The notes under the pieces: model-generated
Databases searched by the model: none
The model's input: only the letters and a program-made list of their open reading frames with translations
Told to the model about the DNA's origin: nothing
In this document: positions 8,259 to 17,153 of the stretch, piece by piece
How the letters are laid out: the number at the start of each line of letters is the position of its first letter
How positions within the stretch are numbered: the first letter of the stretch is position 1
Assembly (NCBI RefSeq): GCF_004363235.1
Contig: NZ_SNYW01000008.1
Span: 124,001 to 188,000, forward strand
DNA length: 64,000 nt
Direction: 5' to 3'
From: Dongia mobilis
Lineage (GTDB): Bacteria > Pseudomonadota > Alphaproteobacteria > Dongiales > Dongiaceae
Position numbers and translations under genes: made by a program

Positions 8259-8540
8259 ATGTCCAACGCCATCGGAATGATCGAGACCAAGGGTTTCGTC
8301 GCCGCCCTCGCCGCGGCCGATGCCATGGTGAAGGCCGCCAACGTCACCGTGGTCGGCCGCGAGGAAGTGGGTGACGGCCTGGTCGCCGTCATCATCAACG
8401 GCGATGTCGGCGCCGTGAAGGCGGCAACCGAAGCCGGCGCGGAAGCCGCCAGCAGCGTCGGCACGCTGGTCTCGGTCCATGTCATCCCGCGTCCGCATCC
8501 CGATCTCGGCAAGCATTTCTCGACCGTCGCCGGGAAGTAA
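8259..8540 (+). CDS. BMC hexameric shell protein (BMC-H)
   Basis: 93 residues, one canonical PF00936-type BMC domain. It opens with [20 protein letters not shown] and has KAANVTVVG and [15 protein letters not shown] in the expected order. It forms the hexameric tiles that make most of the shell facets. A strong AAGGAGAG site precedes the ATG by 6-8 nt, consistent with the high expression needed for the major facet protein. Only one BMC-H is visible here, whereas many loci have two or more. Confidence 0.96.
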   Translation: MSNAIGMIETKGFVAALAAADAMVKAANVTVVGREEVGDGLVAVIINGDVGAVKAATEAGAEAASSVGTLVSVHVIPRPHPDLGKHFSTVAGK

Positions 8541-8563
8541 CGGGAGCAGCCTTCAATGATGCT

Positions 8564-8650
8564 GTCATCCCCCGGCTTGGCCGGGGGATCCACGAGTTCC
8601 TTTTCGGTTGCCGACAAACTCGTGGATGGCCCGCCTGCGCGGGCCATGAC
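8564..8650. repeat. REPIN-like palindromic doublet, copy A
   Basis: Begins GTCATCCCCCGG and ends GCGGGCCATGAC. Each end is its own hairpin (CCCCCGGCTTGGCCGGGGG; GGCCCGCCTGCGCGGGCC). The inner flanks CCACGAGTT and AACTCGTGG are inverted, so the whole element is a large palindrome. It lies between the BMC-H gene and the second BMC-T gene. Near-identical elements occur at 57183-57272 (inverse orientation) and 61150-61239. Confidence 0.85.
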
Positions 8651-8686
8651 AGCCAGGGGTGAGCAATCACCGAACCACGGAATGCC

Positions 8687-9322
8687 ATGACCGAACTTCG
8701 CGTCTATCTGCTGGTCGAGGACCTCGGCCGCCAGTTTGCGGCCTATATGTCGACACCGACCCGCGCCCGCGGCTATCCGCCGGTGGAGGGCGAGCACAGC
8801 CTCATCATCGAGGTGGCGCCGGCGCTCGCCATCCATCGCATCTGCGACCTTGCGCTCAAGAAGATGCCGGACATGGAGCCGGGCCTGCTCTATACCGAGC
8901 GGCAATACGGCATCCTGGAGCTGCATTCGCGCGATCTCGCCCAGCTGCATGCGGCGGGAAAGGCGATCCTGGAGGGCATCGGCCGCAAGGCCGAGGACCA
9001 GCTGAAACCGCGCACGCTCTATGCCGACATCATCGACGATGTCTCCGACCAGCATGCGATCATCCTCAACCGGACCCGGGAAGCCTCGATGCTGCTGCCG
9101 GGGAAATCGCTGCTGCTCTACGAACTGGAGCCGGCGCTGTTCGCCTCGGTCGCCGCCAACGAGGCGGAGAAGGTGGCGCCCGGCATCACCCTCGTCGACG
9201 TGCAGATGATCGGTGCCAGCGGCCGCCTGTTCCTGGCCGGCACGCATGCCGAATGCGAACGCGCCCGCGACCGCATCGACGAGGTGCTGGGCAAGGTCAT
9301 CGGACGCCCGGGGAAGGGGTAG
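8687..9322 (+). CDS. Tandem-domain BMC shell protein (BMC-T, CsoS1D/CcmP type), second copy
   Basis: 211 residues with the same two-domain permuted layout as the protein at 6926. TELRVYLLVEDLGRQFAAYM opens domain 1 and NRTREASMLLPGKSLLLYELEPA marks domain 2; NEAEKVAPGI is shared with the paralogue. The two copies are clearly homologous but diverged across the pore-facing segments, so they may form different or mixed double trimers with distinct gating. It is separated from the BMC-H gene by a palindromic repeat element and has only a weak GGAA upstream of its ATG. It may therefore be expressed at lower level. Confidence 0.92.
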   Translation: MTELRVYLLVEDLGRQFAAYMSTPTRARGYPPVEGEHSLIIEVAPALAIHRICDLALKKMPDMEPGLLYTERQYGILELHSRDLAQLHAAGKAILEGIGRKAEDQLKPRTLYADIIDDVSDQHAIILNRTREASMLLPGKSLLLYELEPALFASVAANEAEKVAPGITLVDVQMIGASGRLFLAGTHAECERARDRIDEVLGKVIGRPGKG

Positions 9323-9345
9323 GACGTCCCCGCAAGTTTCATGTC

Positions 9346-9421
9346 GTCATGCCCGGACTTGTTCCGGGCATCCAGTGCCGCCATGGATGGGCTGGGTCCC
9401 CGGGTCAAGCCCCGGGATGAC
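9346..9421. repeat. REPIN-like palindromic doublet, copy D (diverged)
   Basis: GTCATGCCCGGA...TCCGGGCATCCA and TGGATGG...CCCCGGG...CCCGGGATGAC form two hairpins between terminal GTCAT and ATGAC. Same architecture as copies A-C but with a different hairpin sequence. It lies downstream of the BMC locus, between convergent genes, and may help terminate both. Confidence 0.75.
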
Positions 9422-9436
9422 GGTTACAAAGGGCGC

Positions 9437-10258
9437 CTACAGCACAAACCTTTGCGGCCCGGCGAGGAAGCTGCGCTGGTGCACCACCACCAGCTCGGCA
9501 TCGATCAGCACGACACCGTAATGCGGCGCCTCGGGCGAGCCCCAGACGGTATCGTCGGGTTCGTTGAGCGCCCGCTCGATCGAGAGATAGGGGGTGAGCT
9601 CCAGCGCCGTCTGGTGGTTGGTGCCGAACAGGGTCGAGAAGGGCATGCCCCGCCAGGAGCCCGAAATCGGCCGGTGGATATGGCCGAAGAACATGTGGCG
9701 GATGCGGCTGCGGTGCGGGGCGATGGCGCGTTCGAAGGGCGCGCGCTCGAGGATCGCGAGGCGGTCGTCGCCGGCGATGCCGACCGGGAAGGGCGGGTGA
9801 TGCTGGCAGAGATAGACCGGCTTCTCGCCGCCTTTCGCCAGCGCCTCACTGAGCCAGGCCGCACGCCGCTCGCAGAAGGCGCCGTGATGTTTCATCGGTT
9901 CCAGCGTGTCCAGCATCAGGAAATCGCCGAGCGGAGTCTCGATCCGCCCCTGCACGAAGCCATTGCCGTCATCGAAGGCATCCGGAAAGGCGGCGCGCAG
10001 ATCGGTGCGGCTGTCATGATTGCCGACCAGCAGATGCACCGGCATCGGCAGGGGTGACAGGATCTCCTTCATCAGTTCATAGACCGGACGCCCGCCGCGA
10101 TCGGCGAGGTCGCCGGTGATGATGCAGAAGGCGGCATCGCCATGGGCGGCCAGGATGTCGTCGACGCAGGCGCGCAAGCGCCAGGAGGGGTCGGTGCCAT
10201 AGAGCGCCTCGCCGCGCCCGACCAGATGGGTATCGGTGAGGTGAATGATTTTCAGCAT
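9437..10258 (-). CDS. Calcineurin-like phosphodiesterase (CpdA/GpdQ-type)
   Basis: 273 residues with the complete two-metal set of class III cyclic-nucleotide phosphodiesterases: D9 and H11 (TDTH), D50 (GD), N80-H81 (GNHD), H153/H154 (CQHHPP) and G192-H193-I194-H195 (GHIH). Members hydrolyse cAMP, glycerophosphodiesters or other phosphodiesters in the cytoplasm, and the substrate cannot be told from sequence. It converges with the BMC locus and precedes the chemoreceptor gene on the other side, without obvious coupling. No strong ribosome site is visible at the ATG. Confidence 0.85.
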   Translation of the reverse strand: MLKIIHLTDTHLVGRGEALYGTDPSWRLRACVDDILAAHGDAAFCIITGDLADRGGRPVYELMKEILSPLPMPVHLLVGNHDSRTDLRAAFPDAFDDGNGFVQGRIETPLGDFLMLDTLEPMKHHGAFCERRAAWLSEALAKGGEKPVYLCQHHPPFPVGIAGDDRLAILERAPFERAIAPHRSRIRHMFFGHIHRPISGSWRGMPFSTLFGTNHQTALELTPYLSIERALNEPDDTVWGSPEAPHYGVVLIDAELVVVHQRSFLAGPQRFVL

Positions 10259-10328
10259 GCTGCACGGATTGCCGGGGATTGGGCCGGCATCCTATCCCTG
10301 CGCGGGCAAATCCACCAGCGGCTGCGTG

Positions 10329-12452
10329 TTACAACGCCCGCACGGTGCCGAGGAACTGCTCCACCTCGGATTTCAGCGTGACCCCGTTGCGGGCCAGCTC
10401 GGCCGCCGCGGTGAGGACCTGGCTCGCCGCCTCGCTGGTCTCGCGCGAGGCGGCGGTGACGCCGCCGATATTGCCGGAGACCTCGCTGGTGCCGGCGGCG
10501 GCCTGCTGCACGTTGCGCGAGATTTCCTGGGTGGCGGCACCCTGTTCCTCGACCGCCGAGGCGATGGCGGTGGAGATCTCGCTGACCCGGGTGATGGTCT
10601 GGGAGATCTCTCCGATCGCTGTCGCCGAGGATTGCGTTGAATCCTGGATGGCGCGGACCTGTTCGCCGATCTCGTCCGTCGCCCGGGCGGTCTGGGTCGC
10701 CAGGTTCTTCACCTCGGAAGCCACCACGGCGAAACCCTTGCCGGCCTCGCCGGCGCGCGCCGCCTCGATCGTGGCGTTCAAGGCCAGCAGGTTGGTCTGG
10801 CTGGCGATCGCATTGATGAGGCCGACCACATCGCCGATCTTGGCCGCCGCCGCTGCCAGGCTCTGTACCTGGTCGTTGGTGACGCCGGCCTGGGCGACCG
10901 CCTCGCCGACGATGCGGGTCGATTCCGTCACCTGGTTGCTGATCTCGCTGATCGAGGAGGTGAGTTCCTCGGTCGCCGACGCCACCGTCTGCACGTTCTG
11001 GGTCATCTCCTCGGCTGCCGCGGCAACGGCGTTCGATTGCTGTGCCGTCTCCTCGGCGGTCGCCGACATCGATTGGGCGGTGGATTGCAATTCGGTCGCG
11101 GCGGCGCTGACCGCATCGATCACCGCGGCGATCTTGGCGTCGAACTGGGTCACTTCCTGCTCCAGCCGGCGCCCGCGCTCGATCTGGCGCGCCTGTTCGG
11201 CGGCCTGGGCGGCGGCCAGCTCGCGCCCCTCGATCAGCTTCTGGCGGAACAGTTCGGTGGCCTTGGCCATGTCGCCGATCTCGTCGCGGCGTTCGGTGGC
11301 CGGCACGCTGACGTCGTAGACGCCGCCGCTCATCTCGCCCATGACGCCGGTCAGGCGGGCCAGCGGCGTGGTCAGCGAACGGGCGCCCAGCACCCCGGCG
11401 ACAGCGCCCAGGATAAGCGCCAGCACGGCAAAGCCGATGATGATGTTGCGGGTCAGCGTCACGGGGGCGAAGATCTCGGCGCTGTCGATCTCGCCGATGA
11501 CTGCCCAGCGCGTGCCATGGAAATCCAGCGGGCTGAAGGCCGAGACCACCTCGACGCCGCGATAATCCTCGATCAGCCGGATACCGTGCTCGCCGCCCAG
11601 TGCCGCGACGCTTGCCGGTGTCTCCACTTTGGTGGTCAGGATCGAGGTCTCGCCCTCCTTCAGGAAGCGGGAATCGCTGCGCATAAGGTAGTCGGCGCCG
11701 ACGATATAGGTCTCGCCGCTTTCGCCCATGCCCTCGGCGCGCTGCATCAATTCGTTGATGCGCCCGACCGGCATCTGGAAGGCCAGCACGCCCAGCAGTT
11801 TGGAGCCGCGCAGGATGGGGGCGGCGATGAAACTGGCCGGCGCATCCTTGCTGGGGCCATAGGGGGCGAAATCGGCGAAGCCCGCCGTCACCTTGCCCTC
11901 GCCCTCGACCACCTGGCGCCAGGCCGCGGCGAGGCCGGAATCCTGCCATGGCCCTTCGGCCAGGTTGGTGCCGAAATCGGGTTCCTTGGTGACCGAGTAG
12001 ACCACATCGCCACTGGCCGAGATCAGGAACACGTCGTAATAGCCGCGGCCGAGCGAGAAGCTGCGGAAATTGCCGTGCAGGTTCTGGTGCGCCTTGCTGT
12101 AATCCGAGCCGTCCATGGCGTTGTCGAGGGCGCCGAGATCGGACGGGTTGGGATTCCGCTCGACATAAAGCTGGCGCAGGGCCTCGCCGCCGAGGACGGC
12201 ATAGGTGCGCTCGAAGGTGGACATGGCGAGGACCGTCGGCCCCGCCTTCGCCATCAGCGCCAGATCCTCGTCGATCGCGCGCAGGTAATCCGTGAAGGCG
12301 GCGGTCCGGGCATCGACCAGCGCCATCAGCCGGTCGTCGGTGGATTTGCGCAGCGCGTCCTGGGCGAAATAGACGGCGACCGTCCCGAGGATGGCGACGA
12401 CGACGGCGATCAGGGCGGCGATCGCGAGCGGCACCTTGGCGACAAGCTTCAT
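10329..12452 (-). CDS. Methyl-accepting chemotaxis protein with periplasmic sensor
   Basis: 707 residues. Transmembrane helix 1 is at about 7-29, a periplasmic dCache-like sensor at about 35-330, and transmembrane helix 2 at about 336-356. A HAMP domain (about 357-410) follows, then a long Ala/Glu/Gln-rich signalling coiled coil. The coil's hairpin tip carries the near-invariant [20 protein letters not shown] and the following [13 protein letters not shown] that binds CheA/CheW. GGGGGAG lies upstream of the ATG. No che genes are in the window, so it presumably feeds a chemotaxis array encoded elsewhere. Ligand unknown. Confidence 0.95.
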   Translation of the reverse strand: MKLVAKVPLAIAALIAVVVAILGTVAVYFAQDALRKSTDDRLMALVDARTAAFTDYLRAIDEDLALMAKAGPTVLAMSTFERTYAVLGGEALRQLYVERNPNPSDLGALDNAMDGSDYSKAHQNLHGNFRSFSLGRGYYDVFLISASGDVVYSVTKEPDFGTNLAEGPWQDSGLAAAWRQVVEGEGKVTAGFADFAPYGPSKDAPASFIAAPILRGSKLLGVLAFQMPVGRINELMQRAEGMGESGETYIVGADYLMRSDSRFLKEGETSILTTKVETPASVAALGGEHGIRLIEDYRGVEVVSAFSPLDFHGTRWAVIGEIDSAEIFAPVTLTRNIIIGFAVLALILGAVAGVLGARSLTTPLARLTGVMGEMSGGVYDVSVPATERRDEIGDMAKATELFRQKLIEGRELAAAQAAEQARQIERGRRLEQEVTQFDAKIAAVIDAVSAAATELQSTAQSMSATAEETAQQSNAVAAAAEEMTQNVQTVASATEELTSSISEISNQVTESTRIVGEAVAQAGVTNDQVQSLAAAAAKIGDVVGLINAIASQTNLLALNATIEAARAGEAGKGFAVVASEVKNLATQTARATDEIGEQVRAIQDSTQSSATAIGEISQTITRVSEISTAIASAVEEQGAATQEISRNVQQAAAGTSEVSGNIGGVTAASRETSEAASQVLTAAAELARNGVTLKSEVEQFLGTVRAL

Positions 12453-12712
12453 GACTGGATTCTCCCCCTCTGCCGGAATCTGTCGGATGGCGCGGATCGC
12501 ACCGGCAGATTCCAGTTATCGAGACATGCTGTCAGAAGAATCTGAGCAAAAACTTAACCAAAATCAGTCGGGAGCCTGAAAACGCAATCATCATCCATAT
12601 GCGCCCGGCTGCGGGATCGTTTCGAAAAGGTCAACAATGAATTGACCGGCTGGGTGATTGGTTCGCGGGTTGCCCACCCCTAATCTTGTCCGGGAAAGGG
12701 AGCAGCGATGCC

Positions 12713-13549
12713 ATGAGCCAGATCCGCCAGACCATTCACGTCATTCCCGGCCAGGAGACCTCCGACGGCGCCGGGGTGAGAATGAAACGCCTCTTTCCGG
12801 TGGCGGGCATCGTGCAGATCGACCCCTTCCTGCTGTTCGACGAATTCGGCTCGGACGATCCCGATGCCTATATCGGCGGCTTCCCGGACCATCCGCATCG
12901 TGGCTTCGAGACGGTCACCTATATGCTGGCCGGACGCATGCGCCATTTCGACAGCCGCGGCAATTCCGGCCTGCTCACCGCCGGCGGGGCGCAATGGATG
13001 ACGGCCGGGCGCGGCCTCGTCCATTCGGAAATGCCGGAACAGACCGACGGGCTGATGCGCGGCTTCCAGATCTGGGTCAATCTGCCGGCCGCCGAGAAGA
13101 TGACGCCGCCGCGGTACCAGGATTATGCGCCGGAGGAAATTCCCGAGGTGGAACTGGCGGGCGGTATCCAGGTGAAGGTGGTGGCGGGCAAGGCCGCCGG
13201 CATCGCGGGGCCGGTCAACGGCGTCTCGCGCCAGCCCCTGCTGGTGGATGTGGCGCTGCCGGCGAATGCGGCCTGGCAATGCCCGGTCGATCCAGCTGCC
13301 ACCGTCCTCGTTCATGTCTTCGAGGGGGAGGTCGCGGTCGGCAACGAGACCCTGCCCGCCGCCCATATGGCGGTGACGGCCGAGGGCGATACGATTGCCC
13401 TCAAGGCCGGCGCCGCCGGTGGCCGTGCCCTGATCCTGGCTGCACGGCCGATCGGCGAGCCGGTCGCCCGCGCCGGTCCCTTCGTCATGAACACCAGGGC
13501 CGAGATCGAGCAGGCCTTCATGGATTACCAATCCGGCCGGCTGGCCTGA
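12713..13549 (+). CDS. Pirin family protein
   Basis: 278 residues, bicupin. The N-terminal cupin has the metal ligands H60 and H62 (DHPHRGFETVTY), H104 and E106 (VHSEMP). FDEF near residue 45 and QIWVNLP near 119 are conserved pirin segments. Bacterial pirins show quercetin dioxygenase-like activity or bind redox partners; the role here is not evident. The start was chosen at the ATG with AAAGGGAG about 11 nt upstream. It stands alone, followed by a perfect hairpin. Confidence 0.92.
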   Translation: MSQIRQTIHVIPGQETSDGAGVRMKRLFPVAGIVQIDPFLLFDEFGSDDPDAYIGGFPDHPHRGFETVTYMLAGRMRHFDSRGNSGLLTAGGAQWMTAGRGLVHSEMPEQTDGLMRGFQIWVNLPAAEKMTPPRYQDYAPEEIPEVELAGGIQVKVVAGKAAGIAGPVNGVSRQPLLVDVALPANAAWQCPVDPAATVLVHVFEGEVAVGNETLPAAHMAVTAEGDTIALKAGAAGGRALILAARPIGEPVARAGPFVMNTRAEIEQAFMDYQSGRLA

Positions 13550-13586
13550 GCGGCCTTTTCTCGCGATGACCTCAGCGCACTGAGCT

Positions 13587-13615
13587 TAGGGCGATGATCC
13601 CAGCGCATCGCCCTA
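13587..13615 (+). terminator. Perfect 10-bp hairpin after the pirin gene
   Basis: TAGGGCGATG (13587-13596) and CATCGCCCTA (13606-13615) pair perfectly around a 9-nt loop, 37 nt after the pirin stop. Only a short, interrupted T-stretch follows (TTTCTT). It is either a terminator or an operator ahead of the MttB-like gene. Confidence 0.5.
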
Positions 13616-13729
13616 GCGCAATTTCTTGGCCCGCCCCGCCGCCGCGTTTCGCTAGACTTCCCGGGGCTTCAGTTCTGTCGTCCCCGGGCCTGGCCCGGCC
13701 CTGGCGACGATTCACGGCGGGAAGAGAGC

Positions 13730-15313
13730 ATGGATGAACATCGCGGCGGCCACCCGGAAAGCGAGAGCGGCGCGCGGGTAGCCCGGCGCCGGCGCGGCGT
13801 GGAGTCGGCACGCCGCCCGCGCGAGAGCGGCGTGCCGCAGGTGAAGTTCCCGGCGATCCTGCGCCGCGCCCTCAAACCCATCGAACCCTTGCGCGACGAC
13901 CAACTCGAGGACATCCACCAGGCGTCGCTCACCATCCTGGAAGAGATCGGCATCGAGTTCATGGGGTCGGCGGCGCGCGCTCTTTTCGAGCAGGCCGGGG
14001 CCCGGGTCGACCATGGCAGCGGCCTCGTCAGGATCCCGCGCGCGGTGATCGACACGGCGCTGAAGACCGCGCCGGCCTGCTTTCGCCTCACCCCGCGCAA
14101 CCCGGCGCGCGCCATCGAACTGGGCCATGATGCCGTTGCCTTCGGCCTCGTCGCCGGGCCGCCCAATGTGCATGACTGTGTCATCGGCCGGCGCGCCGGC
14201 AATCTCGCCGATTACCAGCGCCTAGTCTCCCTCGCGCAATGCTTCGACATCATCCACCTCCTCGGCAACCAGGTGACGGCGCCGCAGGAATTGCCGGTGG
14301 CGACACGGCATCTCGATTGCTACCGCGCCAATGTGACGCTCACCGACAAGGTCTATCACTGCACCGCGATCGGCCGCGAACGCGCGCTCGACGGCATCGA
14401 CATGATGGCGATCTCGCGCGGCCTCACCCGCGAGCAGATGGTAGATGATCCCGGCGTGCTGACCATCATCTCGGTCAATTCCCCGCGCCGCTTCGACGAG
14501 GCGATGAGCGACGGGCTGATGGCGATGGCGGAATGGGGCCAGGCGGTGGTGGTGACGCCCTTCACCCTGATGGGCGCCATGGCGCCGGTCTCGATCGCGG
14601 CGGCGCTCGCCCAGCAGAATGCCGAGGCGCTGGCCGGCATCGCCCTCACCCAGTTGACGCGCCCGGGATCGCCCGTCGTCTATGGCGCCTTCACCTCGAA
14701 TGTCGATCTGCGCTCCGGGGCGCCGGCATTCGGCACGGCCGAGAATGCGCGCGCAACCATGGCCGGCGGGCAATTGGCGCGGCGCTACAATCTCCCCTAC
14801 CGCGCCAGCAATGCCTCCGCCTCCAACATCGTCGATGCGCAGGCGGCCTATGAATCGCAGATGTCGCTGTGGTCCTCGGTCATGGGCGGCGCCAACCTCG
14901 TCTATCACGGGGCCGGGTGGATGGAGGGCGGCCTCACCGCCTCCTTCGAAAAGATCGTCCTGGACGTGGAGATGCTGCAGATGATGGCGGGCCTGATCCA
15001 GCCCTTCGATACCAGCCCGGCCGAACTTGGCCTCGACGCCCAGCGCGAGGTGCCGCCGGGCGGGCATTTCTTCGGCGCGCAGCACACGCTGGAACGCTAC
15101 CAGCACGCCTTCCAGCAGCCGCTGCTCTCGGACTGGCGTTCCTACCCGGCCTGGGCCGAGGATGGGGCGAAGGATGCCACCCAGCGAGCCACCGCCATCT
15201 GGCAGCAGGCCTTGGCGCATTTCACCCCGCCACCCCTCGATCCCGCCATCGCGGAAGCGCTCGACGCCTTCGTGGCGAAGCGCCGGGAAGAGCGCAAACA
15301 CGCGTCGGACTGA
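13730..15313 (+). CDS. Non-pyrrolysine MttB-family methyltransferase (MtgB-like)
   Basis: 527 residues. After a basic low-complexity N-terminus (1-38) the sequence follows the trimethylamine methyltransferase (MttB) TIM-barrel superfamily. There is no in-frame amber codon, so this is the pyrrolysine-free branch, whose characterised members demethylate glycine betaine or other quaternary/tertiary amines onto a corrinoid protein. Segments such as GAFTSNVDLRSGAPAFGT and the closing catalytic barrel strands are present. No MtbC-type corrinoid protein gene is adjacent. Downstream are a DppA-like peptidase, an amidase and a binding protein. The substrate is unknown. The start ATG follows GGGAAGAGA. 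Confidence 0.85.
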   Translation: MDEHRGGHPESESGARVARRRRGVESARRPRESGVPQVKFPAILRRALKPIEPLRDDQLEDIHQASLTILEEIGIEFMGSAARALFEQAGARVDHGSGLVRIPRAVIDTALKTAPACFRLTPRNPARAIELGHDAVAFGLVAGPPNVHDCVIGRRAGNLADYQRLVSLAQCFDIIHLLGNQVTAPQELPVATRHLDCYRANVTLTDKVYHCTAIGRERALDGIDMMAISRGLTREQMVDDPGVLTIISVNSPRRFDEAMSDGLMAMAEWGQAVVVTPFTLMGAMAPVSIAAALAQQNAEALAGIALTQLTRPGSPVVYGAFTSNVDLRSGAPAFGTAENARATMAGGQLARRYNLPYRASNASASNIVDAQAAYESQMSLWSSVMGGANLVYHGAGWMEGGLTASFEKIVLDVEMLQMMAGLIQPFDTSPAELGLDAQREVPPGGHFFGAQHTLERYQHAFQQPLLSDWRSYPAWAEDGAKDATQRATAIWQQALAHFTPPPLDPAIAEALDAFVAKRREERKHASD

Positions 15314-15395
15314 GCCGCTCCCCCCTGCCGATCCCGGCTAGCTTTCGCCCCCTGCTTCGTGCATCACTTGACGCGTCACGGGGAACAGCGAGCAC

Positions 15396-16214
15396 ATGAT
15401 GAAAGTCTATATCAGCAGCGACATCGAGGGTACGGCCGGCATCACCAACTGGAACGAGGCCGAGAAGGACCACAAGGATTACACCGAATTCCGCGACTTG
15501 ATGACGGGCGAGGTGCTGGCGGCGGTGGATGGCGCGATCGCGGCGGGAGCCAGCGAGATCGTGCTCAAGGACGCCCATGATTCGGGCCGCAATATCCTGA
15601 CCGGGGAACTGCCCGATTGTGTCCGGATCGTGCGCGGCTGGAGCGGCCATCCCTTGAGCATGGTGCAGGAGATCGACGCCAGCTTCGATGCCGTGATCTT
15701 CACCGGCTATCATTCCCGCGCCGGGGCGGAAGGCAATCCGCTAGCCCATACCATGAATCTCGATATCGGCGAGTTGCGCCTCAATGGCGTACCGGCTTCG
15801 GAATTTCATCTTCACGCTACGGCAGCCGGCTATTACGGCGTGCCGGCGGTTTTCCTCTCGGGCGACGCGGGCATCTGCGCCGATGCGGAGAAGCTCAATC
15901 CCGGCATCGAGACGGTGGCGACCATGGAAGGCATCGGCCGCTCGACCTTTTCCATCGCGCCGAAACTGGCGCGGGCGAAGATCAAGGAAGGGGTCAAGCG
16001 CGCGCTCAGCGCCAGCCGGGCCGGCAATCGCACCGCCTGCGTCATGAAGCCGGCAGCGGAAACGGTGATGGAGGTCTTCTTCACCAATCCGGTTTCGGCC
16101 TACAAGGCGTCCTTCTATCCGGGTGCGACGCATGTCGGAAACCGCACGGTCCGTTTCGCGCACAGCGATTTCTTCGAGATCATGCGCGCGCAGAAATTCA
16201 TCCTGGGGGCGTGA
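15396..16214 (+). CDS. M55-family D-aminopeptidase (DppA-like)
   Basis: 272 residues, the usual DppA length. The zinc ligands and catalytic residues align by eye: D9 and E11 (SSDIEG), H61 (DAHDSG), H106 (GYHSRAG), the nucleophile-region H118 (LAHTMN) and E136 (ASEF). DppA proteins form decamers and cleave D-Ala-containing peptides, but alphaproteobacterial homologues beside amidases and binding proteins may have other amide substrates. ATG-ATG at the start leaves one residue of ambiguity. First gene of a probable three-gene unit with the nitrilase-fold and SBP genes. Confidence 0.88.
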   Translation: MMKVYISSDIEGTAGITNWNEAEKDHKDYTEFRDLMTGEVLAAVDGAIAAGASEIVLKDAHDSGRNILTGELPDCVRIVRGWSGHPLSMVQEIDASFDAVIFTGYHSRAGAEGNPLAHTMNLDIGELRLNGVPASEFHLHATAAGYYGVPAVFLSGDAGICADAEKLNPGIETVATMEGIGRSTFSIAPKLARAKIKEGVKRALSASRAGNRTACVMKPAAETVMEVFFTNPVSAYKASFYPGATHVGNRTVRFAHSDFFEIMRAQKFILGA

Positions 16215-16226
16215 CAGTCTCAATTC

Positions 16227-16255
16227 GTCATGCCCGGGTTTGACCCGGGGATGAC
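16227..16255. repeat. Single REP hairpin, copy E
   Basis: GTCATGCCCGGGTTTGACCC leads into a mirrored end in ATGAC: one hairpin unit of the family seen as doublets elsewhere. It lies in the gap between the peptidase and amidase genes. Confidence 0.7.
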
Positions 16256-16279
16256 GCAAGAGGAATCGAGAGCAAAGCC

Positions 16280-17143
16280 ATGACCGAACGACGACCCGTC
16301 ACCATTTCCATCGCCCAGTTCAATGCCCAGGACGACGACAAGGCCGGCAACCTTGCCAAGGCCGAGCGCTTTTTGGACGAGGCGGGGGCCCGGAAGAGCG
16401 ATATCGTGGTGCTGCCGGAGCTCTTCACCGGCACCGGCTTTTCCGGCGGCAACGCCCATGAGGCGCTGGCCGAGCCGATACCAGGCCCGACCTTCGAGAT
16501 GATGGCGGCGGCGGCGCGGCGCTACGCCATGTATGTGACCGGCTCGTTCTACGAGAAGGGCGCCGACGGCAGATTCTACAACACGGCCCCCGTGGTGGCG
16601 CCGGGCGGGGATCTGCTGGGTTGCTATCGGAAGACGCATCTCTTCGATGTCCCCAACCGCACCGACCTGCCGCCGGGCATCATGGAATCGAGGAAGGTCT
16701 CACCGGGGTCGGAGCTGCAGCTCTACGATACCAATCTCTGCCGCTTCGGGGTGGGCATCTGCGCCGATATCCGCTTTGCCGAGATGTTCCGCGCCTATGC
16801 CAAGGCCGGGGCCGAGCTGATCCTGCTGCCGACCGCGTTCCTGAGCCCGCGCTTCGATCATTGGGATTTCCTGCTGAAGGCACGCGCCACCGACAACCAG
16901 ATGTTCATCGCCGCCTCCGGCATGACGGGCAAGGAAAAGACCACCGGCATCGGCTTCATCGGCCGCTCCACCGTGGTCGATCCCTGGGGCGTCATCCTGG
17001 CCGGGGCGCCGGACGAGGAGGCGATGCTGACCACCACGATTGACCTTGATCAAGTCAGACGCGTGCGCAACTGGTGGCCGCTCAATGATCAGCTGCGTGA
17101 CGATCTCTACCGACATGTTAAGGTGAGGGCACAACAGAGCTGA
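16280..17143 (+). CDS. Carbon-nitrogen hydrolase (nitrilase superfamily)
   Basis: 287 residues with the Glu-Lys-Cys triad: E47 in VLPELF, K118 in RKTHLFD and C161 in VGICADIRF. The family hydrolyses amides, carbamoyl amines or nitriles. The arrangement and length resemble the omega-amidase/N-carbamoylputrescine amidase branches rather than true nitrilases. It follows the DppA-like gene on the same strand and precedes a periplasmic binding protein by 10 nt, so a joint role in uptake and breakdown of a small amide is plausible. The exact substrate is not assignable. Confidence 0.9.
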   Translation: MTERRPVTISIAQFNAQDDDKAGNLAKAERFLDEAGARKSDIVVLPELFTGTGFSGGNAHEALAEPIPGPTFEMMAAAARRYAMYVTGSFYEKGADGRFYNTAPVVAPGGDLLGCYRKTHLFDVPNRTDLPPGIMESRKVSPGSELQLYDTNLCRFGVGICADIRFAEMFRAYAKAGAELILLPTAFLSPRFDHWDFLLKARATDNQMFIAASGMTGKEKTTGIGFIGRSTVVDPWGVILAGAPDEEAMLTTTIDLDQVRRVRNWWPLNDQLRDDLYRHVKVRAQQS

Positions 17144-17153
17144 AGGGCGGGCG

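Noticed and set aside
13730-15313. Pyrrolysine-encoding MttB
   Set aside because: There is no in-frame TAG, and the gene reads through normally.
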